The translations under genes and the position numbers were made by a program. The notes below the pieces were generated by a model. That model was not told the origin of the DNA. It made no database searches and saw nothing but the letters and a program-made list of their open reading frames with translations. A stretch of DNA of 6,229 nt from Candidatus Altimarinota bacterium. Its GTDB lineage: Bacteria > Patescibacteriota > Gracilibacteria > Absconditabacterales > Absconditicoccaceae. Shown in pieces: positions 1 through 6,229 of the stretch (the stretch's first letter is position 1; the number at the start of each line of letters is the position of its first letter). Where the stretch lies: contig WFMP01000151.1 of NCBI GenBank assembly GCA_015489035.1, positions 1 to 6,229 of the forward strand. Direction: 5' to 3'.

Positions 1-7
1 AAACTTG

Positions 8-29
8 ATTTTGAATTAATTTTGAATTT
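8..29. repeat. Short AT-rich tandem direct repeat downstream of the deacylase
   Basis: Two adjacent 11-base units, ATTTTGAATTA (8-18) and ATTTTGAATTT (19-29), differ at one base. They lie within the 58 bases after the last stop codon. At this AT content the repeat may be chance. No GC-rich terminator hairpin was found in these 58 bases. Confidence 0.3.
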
Positions 30-58
30 TTAGAATTGTACAGAAAAAAGAGGTGTTT

Positions 59-553
59 TCACTTCAAAACATATCCAATATGCCATTCCATAAAATCTGA
101 AACGTGAAATTTATAATCTCTCAAAGTAACACCTGCAAAAAAGTTATTTTTGAAATGATATTTAAGTCCTATTCTTTGATGAAAAACAGGCGTTTGATTT
201 TTTAACTTTTTTCGATAAATATAAAATGCAGGTTGCAAAACTAAAGAAACTTTGTTAACTACCAATTCATAAGAAGGATAGATACTTACTTGTAGTTTAT
301 CTACAAAAGGACTTTCTAAAGCCTCTAATTCGTTATCATCTACTGCCACCTGAGCATTATGAGCTCCATTATATGAAGCTGAAATTCCTATCCCAAATTT
401 TGATTTGTAACTAACTTGCCTGTTAAAAACTGTAGAAAGTCCGAGTACAGGGAAATTTAAACCTTCATATTTTTCTATAACATTAATATTGGCATCGTTA
501 AAAATAACATTTTTCATACCTCCAAAAATGGATATAAGCCATTCGTTCCTTTG
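59..553 (-). pseudogene. C-terminal remnant of the PagL-like deacylase after the TAG
   Basis: The segment stays open from the codon after the TAG to the TGA at 59-61 (164 codons), in the same frame as the upstream part. It begins with the family-like stretch EWLISIFGG. It continues with NRQVSYKSKFGIG, KLQVSIYPSYELVV, PVFHQRIGLKYHF and SDFMEWHIGY, which read as successive beta-strands. The first ATG of this piece is at 517, but the conserved EWLISIFGG lies upstream of it and there is no signal peptide. It is therefore not an independent gene. The good preservation of the frame and motifs suggests that the interruption is very recent or artefactual. Confidence 0.75.
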
Positions 554-1210
554 CTAAAAAGGTTTGATTTCCTTTTTTGAAAAAGTTGTAAATTCATCAA
601 TACTATATTTTATACTTATTTTTGGAGCAATAGTATTTAATCCTTTATTTGGTTTTTTTAAAGCTCCATTGGAAAAATGGGTTAAAGAAAAACCCGTTTC
701 CATATCTAAGTGTTTGTTAAAGCGGTAATTTAAAAGCAAACCTGCATCCACATAAAAAGATTGACCAGCACCTAAGGCAATATTATATTTATTAGTAACT
801 GGATCAAAAGATTTCCAGTTGAAAGTTGCACCAAAACCAATTTCATAATTCAAACTCCATTTTTTCCACCTTTTAAAAGGAGCATTAAAAAATCCATAAG
901 CAGCAAGAGGTGTACCTATTTCTTCAGGATTATGAAAATCATATATAGAAAATCCCAAACCATATCTTGGGTAATTAAATAGCTGTTCCCATTGTTGTTT
1001 TCCTGTTGTTTGCTTAGAAAATTTTAGAGAAAACATTTGAAAAGCATTTATAATCTCTTTTTCGGCATTGTTTCCTCTAATAAAATCATTGGTCTGAAAA
1101 ACATAGCCATTCTGATATGAATGTTCGATGCTGTATTGATTTTGAGCATAGCTAATTTTACTCAGATTAAGTATTGTAAATAATAATATTGAAACTTTAT
1201 TCATATTCAT
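554..1210 (-). CDS. N-terminal 218 residues of the PagL-like deacylase (translated part before the TAG)
   Basis: This is the portion that would be made if the TAG terminates translation. Residues 1-22 form a Sec signal peptide with probable cleavage SYA|Q. The rest alternates polar and hydrophobic residues, as in an outer-membrane beta-barrel. The motif LTHFSNG places the likely catalytic pair at His178 and Ser180, matching the H-x-S of PagL, whose catalytic triad is His-Ser-Glu. Fourteen residues after the His, where PagL has Glu, there is Asn192 (in KPNKGLN). The start at 1210 gives MNMNK; an equally possible start two codons later (1204) would change nothing important. No Shine-Dalgarno site is visible. 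The fragment holds the whole recognised active-site region but lacks the last third of the family's length, so a stable barrel from it alone is doubtful. Confidence 0.75.
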   Translation of the reverse strand: MNMNKVSILLFTILNLSKISYAQNQYSIEHSYQNGYVFQTNDFIRGNNAEKEIINAFQMFSLKFSKQTTGKQQWEQLFNYPRYGLGFSIYDFHNPEEIGTPLAAYGFFNAPFKRWKKWSLNYEIGFGATFNWKSFDPVTNKYNIALGAGQSFYVDAGLLLNYRFNKHLDMETGFSLTHFSNGALKKPNKGLNTIAPKISIKYSIDEFTTFSKKEIKPF

Positions 1211-1211
1211 T

Positions 1212-1260
1212 GAAAATATTAGATAATAAAACGCTTTTTTTTATAAGTATTATCATTTTC
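1212..1260 (-). repeat. AT-rich imperfect inverted repeat filling the PAP2-deacylase spacer
   Basis: Read on the minus strand, GAAAAT followed by GATAATA (1260-1248) is answered by TATTATC (1228-1222), then a four-base bulge TAAT, then ATTTTC (1217-1212). This can form a 13-pair hairpin with a loop of about 19 bases that contains an A8 run. The pairing is almost all A-T, and no U tract follows the stem, so it does not look like a standard rho-independent terminator. It could slow the polymerase, mark an mRNA processing site, or be chance. It sits between the PAP2 stop and the deacylase start. Confidence 0.35.
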
Positions 1261-2015
1261 TAAAAAGATAAAGACATTGCTAAACCTGCTTCTTTTCCAT
1301 TATAAAATGGGATAACCATTCCTGTGGATTTCTCTTTATTTTTAAAGATGGTACGTTTAATAAAAGGATGCATCCAATAGGCTATCTTTGTACTTAAAAT
1401 ACCAATTCCTGCACCAGTTACTACATCGGTAAGCCAATGTTTATTATTATACATTCTAAAAAAACCTGTGCCTGTAGCAACTAAATATCCAGAAATGCCA
1501 TACCAAATTGACACGTCTTTGTATTCTTGATATAAAAATTCTGCACCCATAAATGCAGTCGCTGTGTGTCCAGATGGAAATGCATGCTTTGAACCATCTG
1601 GTCTTTCAATTGCAGTTATTTTTTTCATAGCCGTTACCGTTGTACCCATAATTAAATAGGCTGTACCTAAAATTATTGTTCTATCCTTAAAATTATTTTT
1701 CCCTTTTACGCCTATAGCATTTAAACCATATACGGATACGAATGGTATGTATTGTGAATAGTCATCAATACGAAATTTATTATTAATATTTTTAATTATT
1801 TTTTCTCTTATATTAAAGTTTAACCGTTTTAATCCATCATTCTCAATACCAACAACCCCATAACCAATTAAAGCTGTAGGAATTATAAGTGATTTATAAT
1901 TGAATGTAATGTTTCTCTTTTTTTGTATGGTATCAATCTTGATTTTTTGACCGAATGCAGTAAAAGTAATCAAACAAAGTAGTATTGCTAATTTTAAACT
2001 ATTGGATATATTCAT
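1260..2015 (-). CDS. PAP2-family (type 2 phosphatidic acid phosphatase) membrane phosphatase
   Basis: This 251-residue protein removes phosphate from a lipid phosphate or pyrophosphate, probably at the outer face of the inner membrane. The three PAP2 signature motifs are complete: Lys131 with Arg138-Pro139 (K-x6-RP), Pro147-Ser-Gly-His150 (PSGH), and Arg187-x5-His193-x3-Asp197. His193 is the expected nucleophile, His150 the acid, and Asp197 its partner. The Ser that usually precedes the motif-3 Arg is Phe186 here. Residues 1-22 form a signal peptide (TAFG|Q), followed by about five or six hydrophobic segments near 43-57, 89-103, 114-130, 148-162, 171-189 and 194-215. The last residues (GLAMSLSF) look like a beta-strand with a terminal Phe. 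The ATG at 2015 follows an A-rich tract 21 bases after the permease stop. Possible substrates are lipid A (LpxE/LpxF-like), undecaprenyl pyrophosphate or phosphatidylglycerol phosphate. Its neighbour, a lipid A deacylase, makes lipid A worth testing first. Confidence 0.9.
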   Translation of the reverse strand: MNISNSLKLAILLCLITFTAFGQKIKIDTIQKKRNITFNYKSLIIPTALIGYGVVGIENDGLKRLNFNIREKIIKNINNKFRIDDYSQYIPFVSVYGLNAIGVKGKNNFKDRTIILGTAYLIMGTTVTAMKKITAIERPDGSKHAFPSGHTATAFMGAEFLYQEYKDVSIWYGISGYLVATGTGFFRMYNNKHWLTDVVTGAGIGILSTKIAYWMHPFIKRTIFKNKEKSTGMVIPFYNGKEAGLAMSLSF

Positions 2016-2036
2016 TTTTATTTGTTATTAGGTTAG

Positions 2037-5000
2037 TTAAGAATTAATTTTTATAAACTTGTAAATCAACGTTGGCAAAACAATCAAAAGCAATGGTAAA
2101 GCAATAATAAAACCACCAATAACTGCAATGGCTAATGGTTGGTGCATTTGTGCTCCTGTACCAATACCTAAGGCTAAAGGCATTAAGGCAACAATTGCAC
2201 TTATTACGGTCATTAATTTGGGGCGTAATCTGGCAGAAATAGAATAAATAATAGCTTCTTCTTTTCCCATTTTTTTTACTTCTTCTAAAAATAAATAAAT
2301 AGTGAAAATAGAAGCTTCTCCTAAAATTCCTATAATCATAATAATTCCTGTATAACTACCTACATTTAATGGTGTATTGGTAAAATATAAGGCTAAAACA
2401 CTTCCCGAAATCCCTAAAACGCTTACAAAAAGGACAAGCGATGAAAGTAGTAAATTGCGAAACATAAATAAGATTACAGTAAATACTAATAAACCTCCAA
2501 AGATTAATATGAGTAATAATTCGTTAAAAGATTTTTGTTGTTCGGCATAAGAACCGCCATAAACTATTTGATACGATGGTGGTAGTTGTACTTGCGAAAG
2601 TTCATTTTTTATATCGTTCATTACACTTCCTAAATCACGATTGTTCAAGCGTGCAGTTACCACACCCATTGATTGCAAGTTTTCTCTTTCAATTTCAGAA
2701 ACGCCTGCTTTCATAGAGAAATCTGCAAAAGTGGTTAATGGTAAATAGTTTCCAGAATTGGTGGCTATTTTTGCTTGTTTTAATTTTTCAATTGGGATAG
2801 TTGCGTTATTTGGATGCATAACTCTTATATCCGTCAGTTGTTCTTTTTCTAAAATAGAACCTGCAACTGTGCCATCTAAATAGGTTTGAATTTGCATTTG
2901 CAAGTCCTTTGCCGATAAACCATATTGTTTTAAAATGGCTTCTTTTGGATGAATACTTAGCATAGGACCTGCGATAACAATTCCATCAAAAACATCTGCT
3001 GTTCCTTTTACATTCTCCACTTTTTGTGCGACCAATTGCGATAATTCTTGCAATTTTTTATGGTCTGTACCAAATATTTTAATTTCAATGGGTTGTACAC
3101 TACTCATCAAATCGCCTAACATATCTGTAATTACTTGACCAAAATCAACATTTAAAGCTGGCACTGCATTTTCTACTTTGTGCCGTATGACATCGGTAAC
3201 TTCATCGGTCGTTTGGGTTCTGTTTTTCTTTAATTCTATTAAATAATCACCTCTATTAGGTTCTGTAATAAAAAAACCCATTTGTGTACCTGTTCTGCGT
3301 GAATACGCTTTTACTTCTGGTATTTTATCTAAGATTGCATCTACTTCTGATAGCATTCTATCGGTTTCTTTTAGAGATGTTCCTGGAGGACTGTCATAGT
3401 CCAAAATAATAGAACCTTCGTCCATTTCTGGTAAAAATCCCGTTTGTAACTTAGGTAAAATTAAGACAATACTCAAAATTGTTAATACGATAAAAGCATA
3501 CGAAAAAATTGGTCTTTCAATAAAATAGCGTACCCATTTTCGTTCTTTTAAAGGATGGACTTTGATTTCCTTTGGGTTCTTTTTGGAAAATAACAAATAA
3601 ATCACTGGTAATCCAAGCCAAGTTACTACAAAGGAAACAGCCAAAGTAATTATCATTGTTTCGGTTAAAATCTTAAAATAAGCACCTGCAACACCTGTCA
3701 TTAATACAAAAGGCAAGAAAATTACAATGGTACTTAAAGAAGAACTTACCATTGCTGGAAATAAAAATTTAATAGCTTTACCCACAAGTTTAGTAGCCGG
3801 TTCTTTAGGATGTTCTTCGTGCGTTCTATGGATTTGTTCTACAATTATAACTGCATCATCTATTATTAAACCAATAGCAGCGGCAATAGCACCAATGGTC
3901 ATAATATTCAAATCGTAACCCAAGGCTTTCATTATCAAAAATGTTAATCCTAAGGTTATTGGAATGGTTACTAACAAAACACTACTCGCTTTAAAGGAAC
4001 GTAAAAAAATCATTACTACAATGATAGCTAATACTAAACCAATCCAAAGGACATCAATAATGCTTTTTAAACTGTCGCCTACAAAGTCTGCTTGATTGTA
4101 ATATTGGACTAATTGTACCCCTTTTGGTAAAATTTTATTTAATGCTGTTACATCTTTGGTTACTTTATCGGCTACATCAATCAAATTACTATTTGGCTGT
4201 TTTAAGACGGCAATTAGCGGTACATTTTTCCCATCAGCATTGATTTTTATGTATTCTATTTTTTCAGAGATTTTTATCGTAGCAATATCTTTCAGACTAA
4301 TTTTTCGTTTAGCATCATCAATAATTACTAAATTTTCTAGTTGCTTTTTATTATTGATGGTTGCATCGGTAACGGTTAAATACAACCGTTTATAATCAAC
4401 CGTATAACCATTTGCTTGGATAAAACCCGTTTGCTGAATAGCATTGACTATTTCTTGTGGTTTGAGTTTTAAATTACGGAGCTTTTCTTGATTGAGAATA
4501 ACTTGAAATTCTTTGGTTTTTCCACCAATGACTTCAATGGCTGCAACACCTTCGATTCTTGACAAATAAGGTTTAACAATGTATTCCCCAATCATTTTTA
4601 ATTCCACTTGATTTTTAACCTCAGATTGTAGCGAATAACCCATTACTGGTAAAATAGAAGGGTTCATTTTTTCGACAATAATCTGTGTATTTGGTGGTAA
4701 ATCACTTTTTATTTGTGCAATTCTTGATTCTAATCGTTGTTTGTCAATATTTATATCTGAACCCCAATCCATAAAAGCCGAAATCTCACAAGAACCCATA
4801 CTGGTAATACTACGAATGAGTTTAAGATTTTCTACTCTTTTTATGGCATTTTCTAATGGTTTTGTAACGGTAACCATCATTTTATCAACAGGTTGCTGAC
4901 CATTGTCGGCAATAATTTTTATTTTAGGAAAAGTAACATTAGGAAAAAGAGAAGTACTTAAATTTTTGTAGGAATAAGCACCACCAATCAATATCAGCAA

Positions 5001-5048
5001 TAAAATTACCGCTATCGGACTTTTATATTTTACAAATATCTTATCCAT
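2037..5048 (-). CDS. RND-family efflux transporter permease subunit (AcrB/CusA-like)
   Basis: This is the inner-membrane, proton-driven pump of a tripartite efflux system. It has 1003 residues, close to the usual 1020-1050, and appears complete. It shows the RND fold: TM1 (about 10-28), a periplasmic porter half (30-330), TM2-TM6 (332-487), TM7 (513-532), a second porter half (535-840) and TM8-TM12 (843-998). TM4 carries Asp397-Asp398 in GLIIDDAVIIVEQ, like AcrB-type drug pumps. TM10 has Glu911 (GILGEASIF) and TM11 begins with RPK (Lys944), which match the Glu939 and Lys984 of CusA rather than the AcrB lysine. The CzcA signature DFG-x3-DGAVV is absent. Its ATG overlaps the adaptor stop by one base (TAATG), so translation is probably coupled. 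Substrate is unknown: drugs, lipids or metals are all possible. The family is certain; the subfamily is not. Confidence 0.95.
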   Translation of the reverse strand: MDKIFVKYKSPIAVILLLILIGGAYSYKNLSTSLFPNVTFPKIKIIADNGQQPVDKMMVTVTKPLENAIKRVENLKLIRSITSMGSCEISAFMDWGSDINIDKQRLESRIAQIKSDLPPNTQIIVEKMNPSILPVMGYSLQSEVKNQVELKMIGEYIVKPYLSRIEGVAAIEVIGGKTKEFQVILNQEKLRNLKLKPQEIVNAIQQTGFIQANGYTVDYKRLYLTVTDATINNKKQLENLVIIDDAKRKISLKDIATIKISEKIEYIKINADGKNVPLIAVLKQPNSNLIDVADKVTKDVTALNKILPKGVQLVQYYNQADFVGDSLKSIIDVLWIGLVLAIIVVMIFLRSFKASSVLLVTIPITLGLTFLIMKALGYDLNIMTIGAIAAAIGLIIDDAVIIVEQIHRTHEEHPKEPATKLVGKAIKFLFPAMVSSSLSTIVIFLPFVLMTGVAGAYFKILTETMIITLAVSFVVTWLGLPVIYLLFSKKNPKEIKVHPLKERKWVRYFIERPIFSYAFIVLTILSIVLILPKLQTGFLPEMDEGSIILDYDSPPGTSLKETDRMLSEVDAILDKIPEVKAYSRRTGTQMGFFITEPNRGDYLIELKKNRTQTTDEVTDVIRHKVENAVPALNVDFGQVITDMLGDLMSSVQPIEIKIFGTDHKKLQELSQLVAQKVENVKGTADVFDGIVIAGPMLSIHPKEAILKQYGLSAKDLQMQIQTYLDGTVAGSILEKEQLTDIRVMHPNNATIPIEKLKQAKIATNSGNYLPLTTFADFSMKAGVSEIERENLQSMGVVTARLNNRDLGSVMNDIKNELSQVQLPPSYQIVYGGSYAEQQKSFNELLLILIFGGLLVFTVILFMFRNLLLSSLVLFVSVLGISGSVLALYFTNTPLNVGSYTGIIMIIGILGEASIFTIYLFLEEVKKMGKEEAIIYSISARLRPKLMTVISAIVALMPLALGIGTGAQMHQPLAIAVIGGFIIALPLLLIVLPTLIYKFIKINS

Positions 5049-5050
5049 TA
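5046..5050 (-). other. TAATG stop-start overlap between adaptor and permease
   Basis: Read on the minus strand, the adaptor's TAA (5050-5048) shares its last A with the permease's ATG (5048-5046). A terminating ribosome can restart directly, which would tie the amount of permease to that of adaptor. Overlap is seen directly; coupling is inferred. Confidence 0.7.
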
Positions 5051-5953
5051 TTTTATGATTTTAACTTGTGTACTATCTGCCAAACCATAAGCACCTTTTT
5101 CAATGATTTTATCATCAAGCCGTAATTTTGGTTCTAAAATCTCCACTTTCCCGTTATTTTCAATGCCTTTTTTAATCGAAATTTTTAATGCCAAATTATC
5201 TTTATTTACTTTCATTAGCCAAAATTTATCTTGGGTTTCATTCGCTAATACGGCATTTTTAGAAACTAAAATACTGTTGGTTTTTTCCAAAACGGGAATT
5301 TTAATCAATACATTTAAATTTTCAGGCAATGCACTATATTTCTTTAACTTAAAAAGAATATTTTGCGTTTGTGAGATGGCATCAACTGTTGGAGTGGCTT
5401 TATAAAAATAAGCTGTTTTTATCTCTTTGTTTGGTAATGTTACCTCAATATTTTTTTGATTTTTTATTAACTTACTCAATGTAAAAGGCGCATTTACTTG
5501 AATGGCTAAATCGGTATTTTTTACAATAGTTAACAATGGATTTCCTTCGTTTACAAACACACCTGTATCTGGTATATTTTGATTGCTTACATAGCCTGTG
5601 GCAGAAGCATAAACATTGATAATTCCAAAATTTTTGTTAGGTGAAATGTTGGCTTTTTGCAAAGCTTTACTTTCTTTTGTTTGTATTTGATATAACAATT
5701 GATTTTTTCGTATTTTATCGTTTAATTTGGTGCGTACAAGCGTTACATAACCACTTATTGGAGCAACAATGCTTGTTTTATTTAAAAAAACGACTTGACC
5801 ATTTATTGCTTCAGTTTCTTTAATATTACCGATGAAAGGTTGTGTTATGCTTACTTCTGGAAGTGGTGCTTTTTGGGTTGTTTCGTTTGCAACTTTTTGT
5901 TTACACGATTGCAGCACGATAAAAAAGATGAGTATGTATTTCAATTTTTTCAT
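5048..5953 (-). CDS. RND efflux periplasmic adaptor (HlyD/AcrA family), lipoprotein, short hairpin
   Basis: This protein would join the permease to the TolC-like outer-membrane channel. Residues 1-17 are a lipoprotein signal with lipobox LQSC, so Cys17 should be lipidated. The two lipoyl halves are clear: about 60-92 (TSIVAPISGYV, then NDKIRKNQLLYQI) and about 108-145 (VYASATGYVS, then GVFVNEGNPLLTIV). They are joined by only about 15 residues (93-107), where AcrA-like adaptors have a long alpha-helical coiled-coil hairpin. A beta-barrel domain (about 146-220) and a membrane-proximal domain (about 221-300) follow. The 301-residue length fits a missing hairpin rather than a truncation, since both ends are intact. 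The ATG at 5953 follows 12 bases after the upstream stop and an A-rich tract. It is the second gene of the visible operon. Confidence 0.9.
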   Translation of the reverse strand: MKKLKYILIFFIVLQSCKQKVANETTQKAPLPEVSITQPFIGNIKETEAINGQVVFLNKTSIVAPISGYVTLVRTKLNDKIRKNQLLYQIQTKESKALQKANISPNKNFGIINVYASATGYVSNQNIPDTGVFVNEGNPLLTIVKNTDLAIQVNAPFTLSKLIKNQKNIEVTLPNKEIKTAYFYKATPTVDAISQTQNILFKLKKYSALPENLNVLIKIPVLEKTNSILVSKNAVLANETQDKFWLMKVNKDNLALKISIKKGIENNGKVEILEPKLRLDDKIIEKGAYGLADSTQVKIIK

Positions 5954-5965
5954 TTTGATTATTAT

Positions 5966-6229
5966 TTAGTGATTCCAGTAATTGTATGCATTTATTAATA
6001 CTTGTTTGGATAATTTTATATTGGTTTTTTCTTGTTTTTTCAATGCGATTTCTTTTATTACTGTTTTAAGTTCTAGAACGGAAATCAAGCCTTCTTTTAA
6101 TTCTACTTGATATAACTTCAACACGTCTTGGTAAGCTTTTAATTGTTGATTTATTAATACCAACTGCTTGTCCAAACTTTGCATTTGTTTAAGCAAATTA
6201 TTTTTACGAATGGTATTTTGATTATTAAA
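5966..6229 (-). CDS. TolC-like outer-membrane efflux protein, C-terminal end (partial, 5' end outside window)
   Basis: The frame is open from the window edge to the TAA at 5966-5968 (87 sense codons). The visible part is highly helical, with many Lys, Gln and Leu: a first helix (about KNNLLKQMQSLDKQL to YQVELK), a short EGLISVLEL turn, and a second helix ending INAYNYWNH. The E-G-x-x-S turn followed by a long helix and a Tyr/Trp-rich end is typical of the last repeat of TolC/OprM-family channels, including Bacteroidota forms. In the pump this protein would form the outer-membrane exit duct. Gene order (channel, adaptor, permease) and the 12-base gap to the adaptor support the call. A TTG at 6196 is not the real start, because the helical sequence continues upstream to the edge. 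Confidence 0.8.
   Translation of the reverse strand, partial: FNNQNTIRKNNLLKQMQSLDKQLVLINQQLKAYQDVLKLYQVELKEGLISVLELKTVIKEIALKKQEKTNIKLSKQVLINAYNYWNH

Larger units (their letters stand above)
59..1210 (-). pseudogene. PagL-like acyloxyacyl hydrolase (lipid A deacylase), interrupted by an in-frame TAG
   Basis: This is one reading frame of 384 codons, including the final TGA, broken only by a TAG at 554-556 (codon 219). The 12 codons after the TAG (QRNEWLISIFGG) run without a frame change into the downstream part. Both halves together match the layout I know for Bacteroidota acyloxyacyl hydrolases: a signal peptide, an outer-membrane beta-barrel, the HFSNG active-site motif, then a long C-terminal part ending in an SDFMEWHIGY-type motif. 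The family removes ester-linked acyl chains from lipid A in the outer membrane. The gene is last in the apparent operon, 49 bases after the PAP2 gene. The TAG could be a recent nonsense mutation (one base from CAG or AAG), a sequencing error, or a read-through site. I favour the first two. The family call is firm; loss of function is likely but unproven. Confidence 0.8.
59..6229 (-). other. Probable single operon: efflux pump followed by lipid-modifying enzymes
   Basis: All five genes share one strand, with gaps of 12, -1, 21 and 49 bases and no convincing promoter or terminator between them. Promoter and any regulator gene must lie right of 6229. Co-transcription is inferred from spacing; the 49-base gap with its AT-rich inverted repeat is the weakest link. 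Confidence 0.6.

Noticed and set aside
41..60. Terminator hairpin after the deacylase
   Set aside because: Only a five-pair, mostly A-T stem (GAAAA/TTTTC) can be drawn, with no GC-rich part and overlap with the stop codon; not convincing.
59..517. An independent gene starting at the ATG at 517
   Set aside because: It has no signal peptide, the family-conserved EWLISIFGG lies upstream of this ATG in the same frame, and only 12 codons separate it from the TAG. It is the C-terminal part of the deacylase.
518..523. GGAGGT on the minus strand as a Shine-Dalgarno site for restart after the TAG
   Set aside because: It touches the in-frame ATG at 517 with no spacing, the well-spaced ATG seven bases on is out of frame and soon stops, and the bases encode the conserved Gly-Gly of the protein.
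545..560. Programmed read-through context (TAG CAA, as in the viral UAG-CAA type)
   Set aside because: Only the first CAA matches; the following codon AGG does not fit the known extended motif, so there is no positive support.
3727..3918. Plus-strand open frame opposite the permease, and similar ones at 4156-4395, 5103-5405, 5641-5823 and 5795-5998
   Set aside because: All lie antisense to well-supported coding sequence, have no recognisable domains and arise from the composition of the real genes.
5966..6196. A separate small protein starting at the TTG at 6196
   Set aside because: The frame stays open to the window edge and the helical TolC-like pattern continues upstream, so it is the end of a larger gene.

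Overview
The window looks like part of a chromosome of a Bacteroidota bacterium, most likely a member of the Flavobacteriia. The reasons are the strongly AT-rich sequence, A-rich tracts in place of Shine-Dalgarno sites before the starts, the character of the proteins (signal peptides ending before Gln, a lipoprotein efflux adaptor, a Bacteroidota-style acyloxyacyl hydrolase), and tight one-strand packing. This assignment comes from pattern recognition, not from a database search.

Every gene is on the minus strand, so the transcript is read from the right end to the left. In that order it holds: (1) the 3' end of a TolC-like outer-membrane efflux protein cut by the window edge (5966-6229); (2) a short lipoprotein periplasmic adaptor (5048-5953); (3) a full-length RND inner-membrane permease of 1003 residues (2037-5048), which overlaps the adaptor stop by one base; (4) a PAP2-family phosphatase with a signal peptide (1260-2015); (5) a PagL-like acyloxyacyl hydrolase/lipid A deacylase (59-1210), interrupted by one in-frame TAG at 554-556. 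The spacers are 12, -1, 21 and 49 bases, so one polycistronic unit is likely. Its promoter would lie beyond the right edge.

Genes 1-3 would form a tripartite efflux pump across the envelope. Genes 4 and 5 encode enzyme families that act on lipid phosphates and on lipid A acyl chains. The working hypothesis is an operon that couples efflux with envelope-lipid remodelling, but the substrate of the pump cannot be read from the sequence.

Three points deserve attention. The deacylase gene reads as one continuous family-like protein except for a single amber codon. The adaptor appears to lack the long alpha-helical hairpin usual in RND adaptors. The permease combines a double Asp in TM4 with a CusA-like Glu in TM10 and Lys in TM11. 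No RNA genes, insertion sequences, CRISPR arrays or integration sites were seen, and no gene-free stretch exceeds 60 bases.
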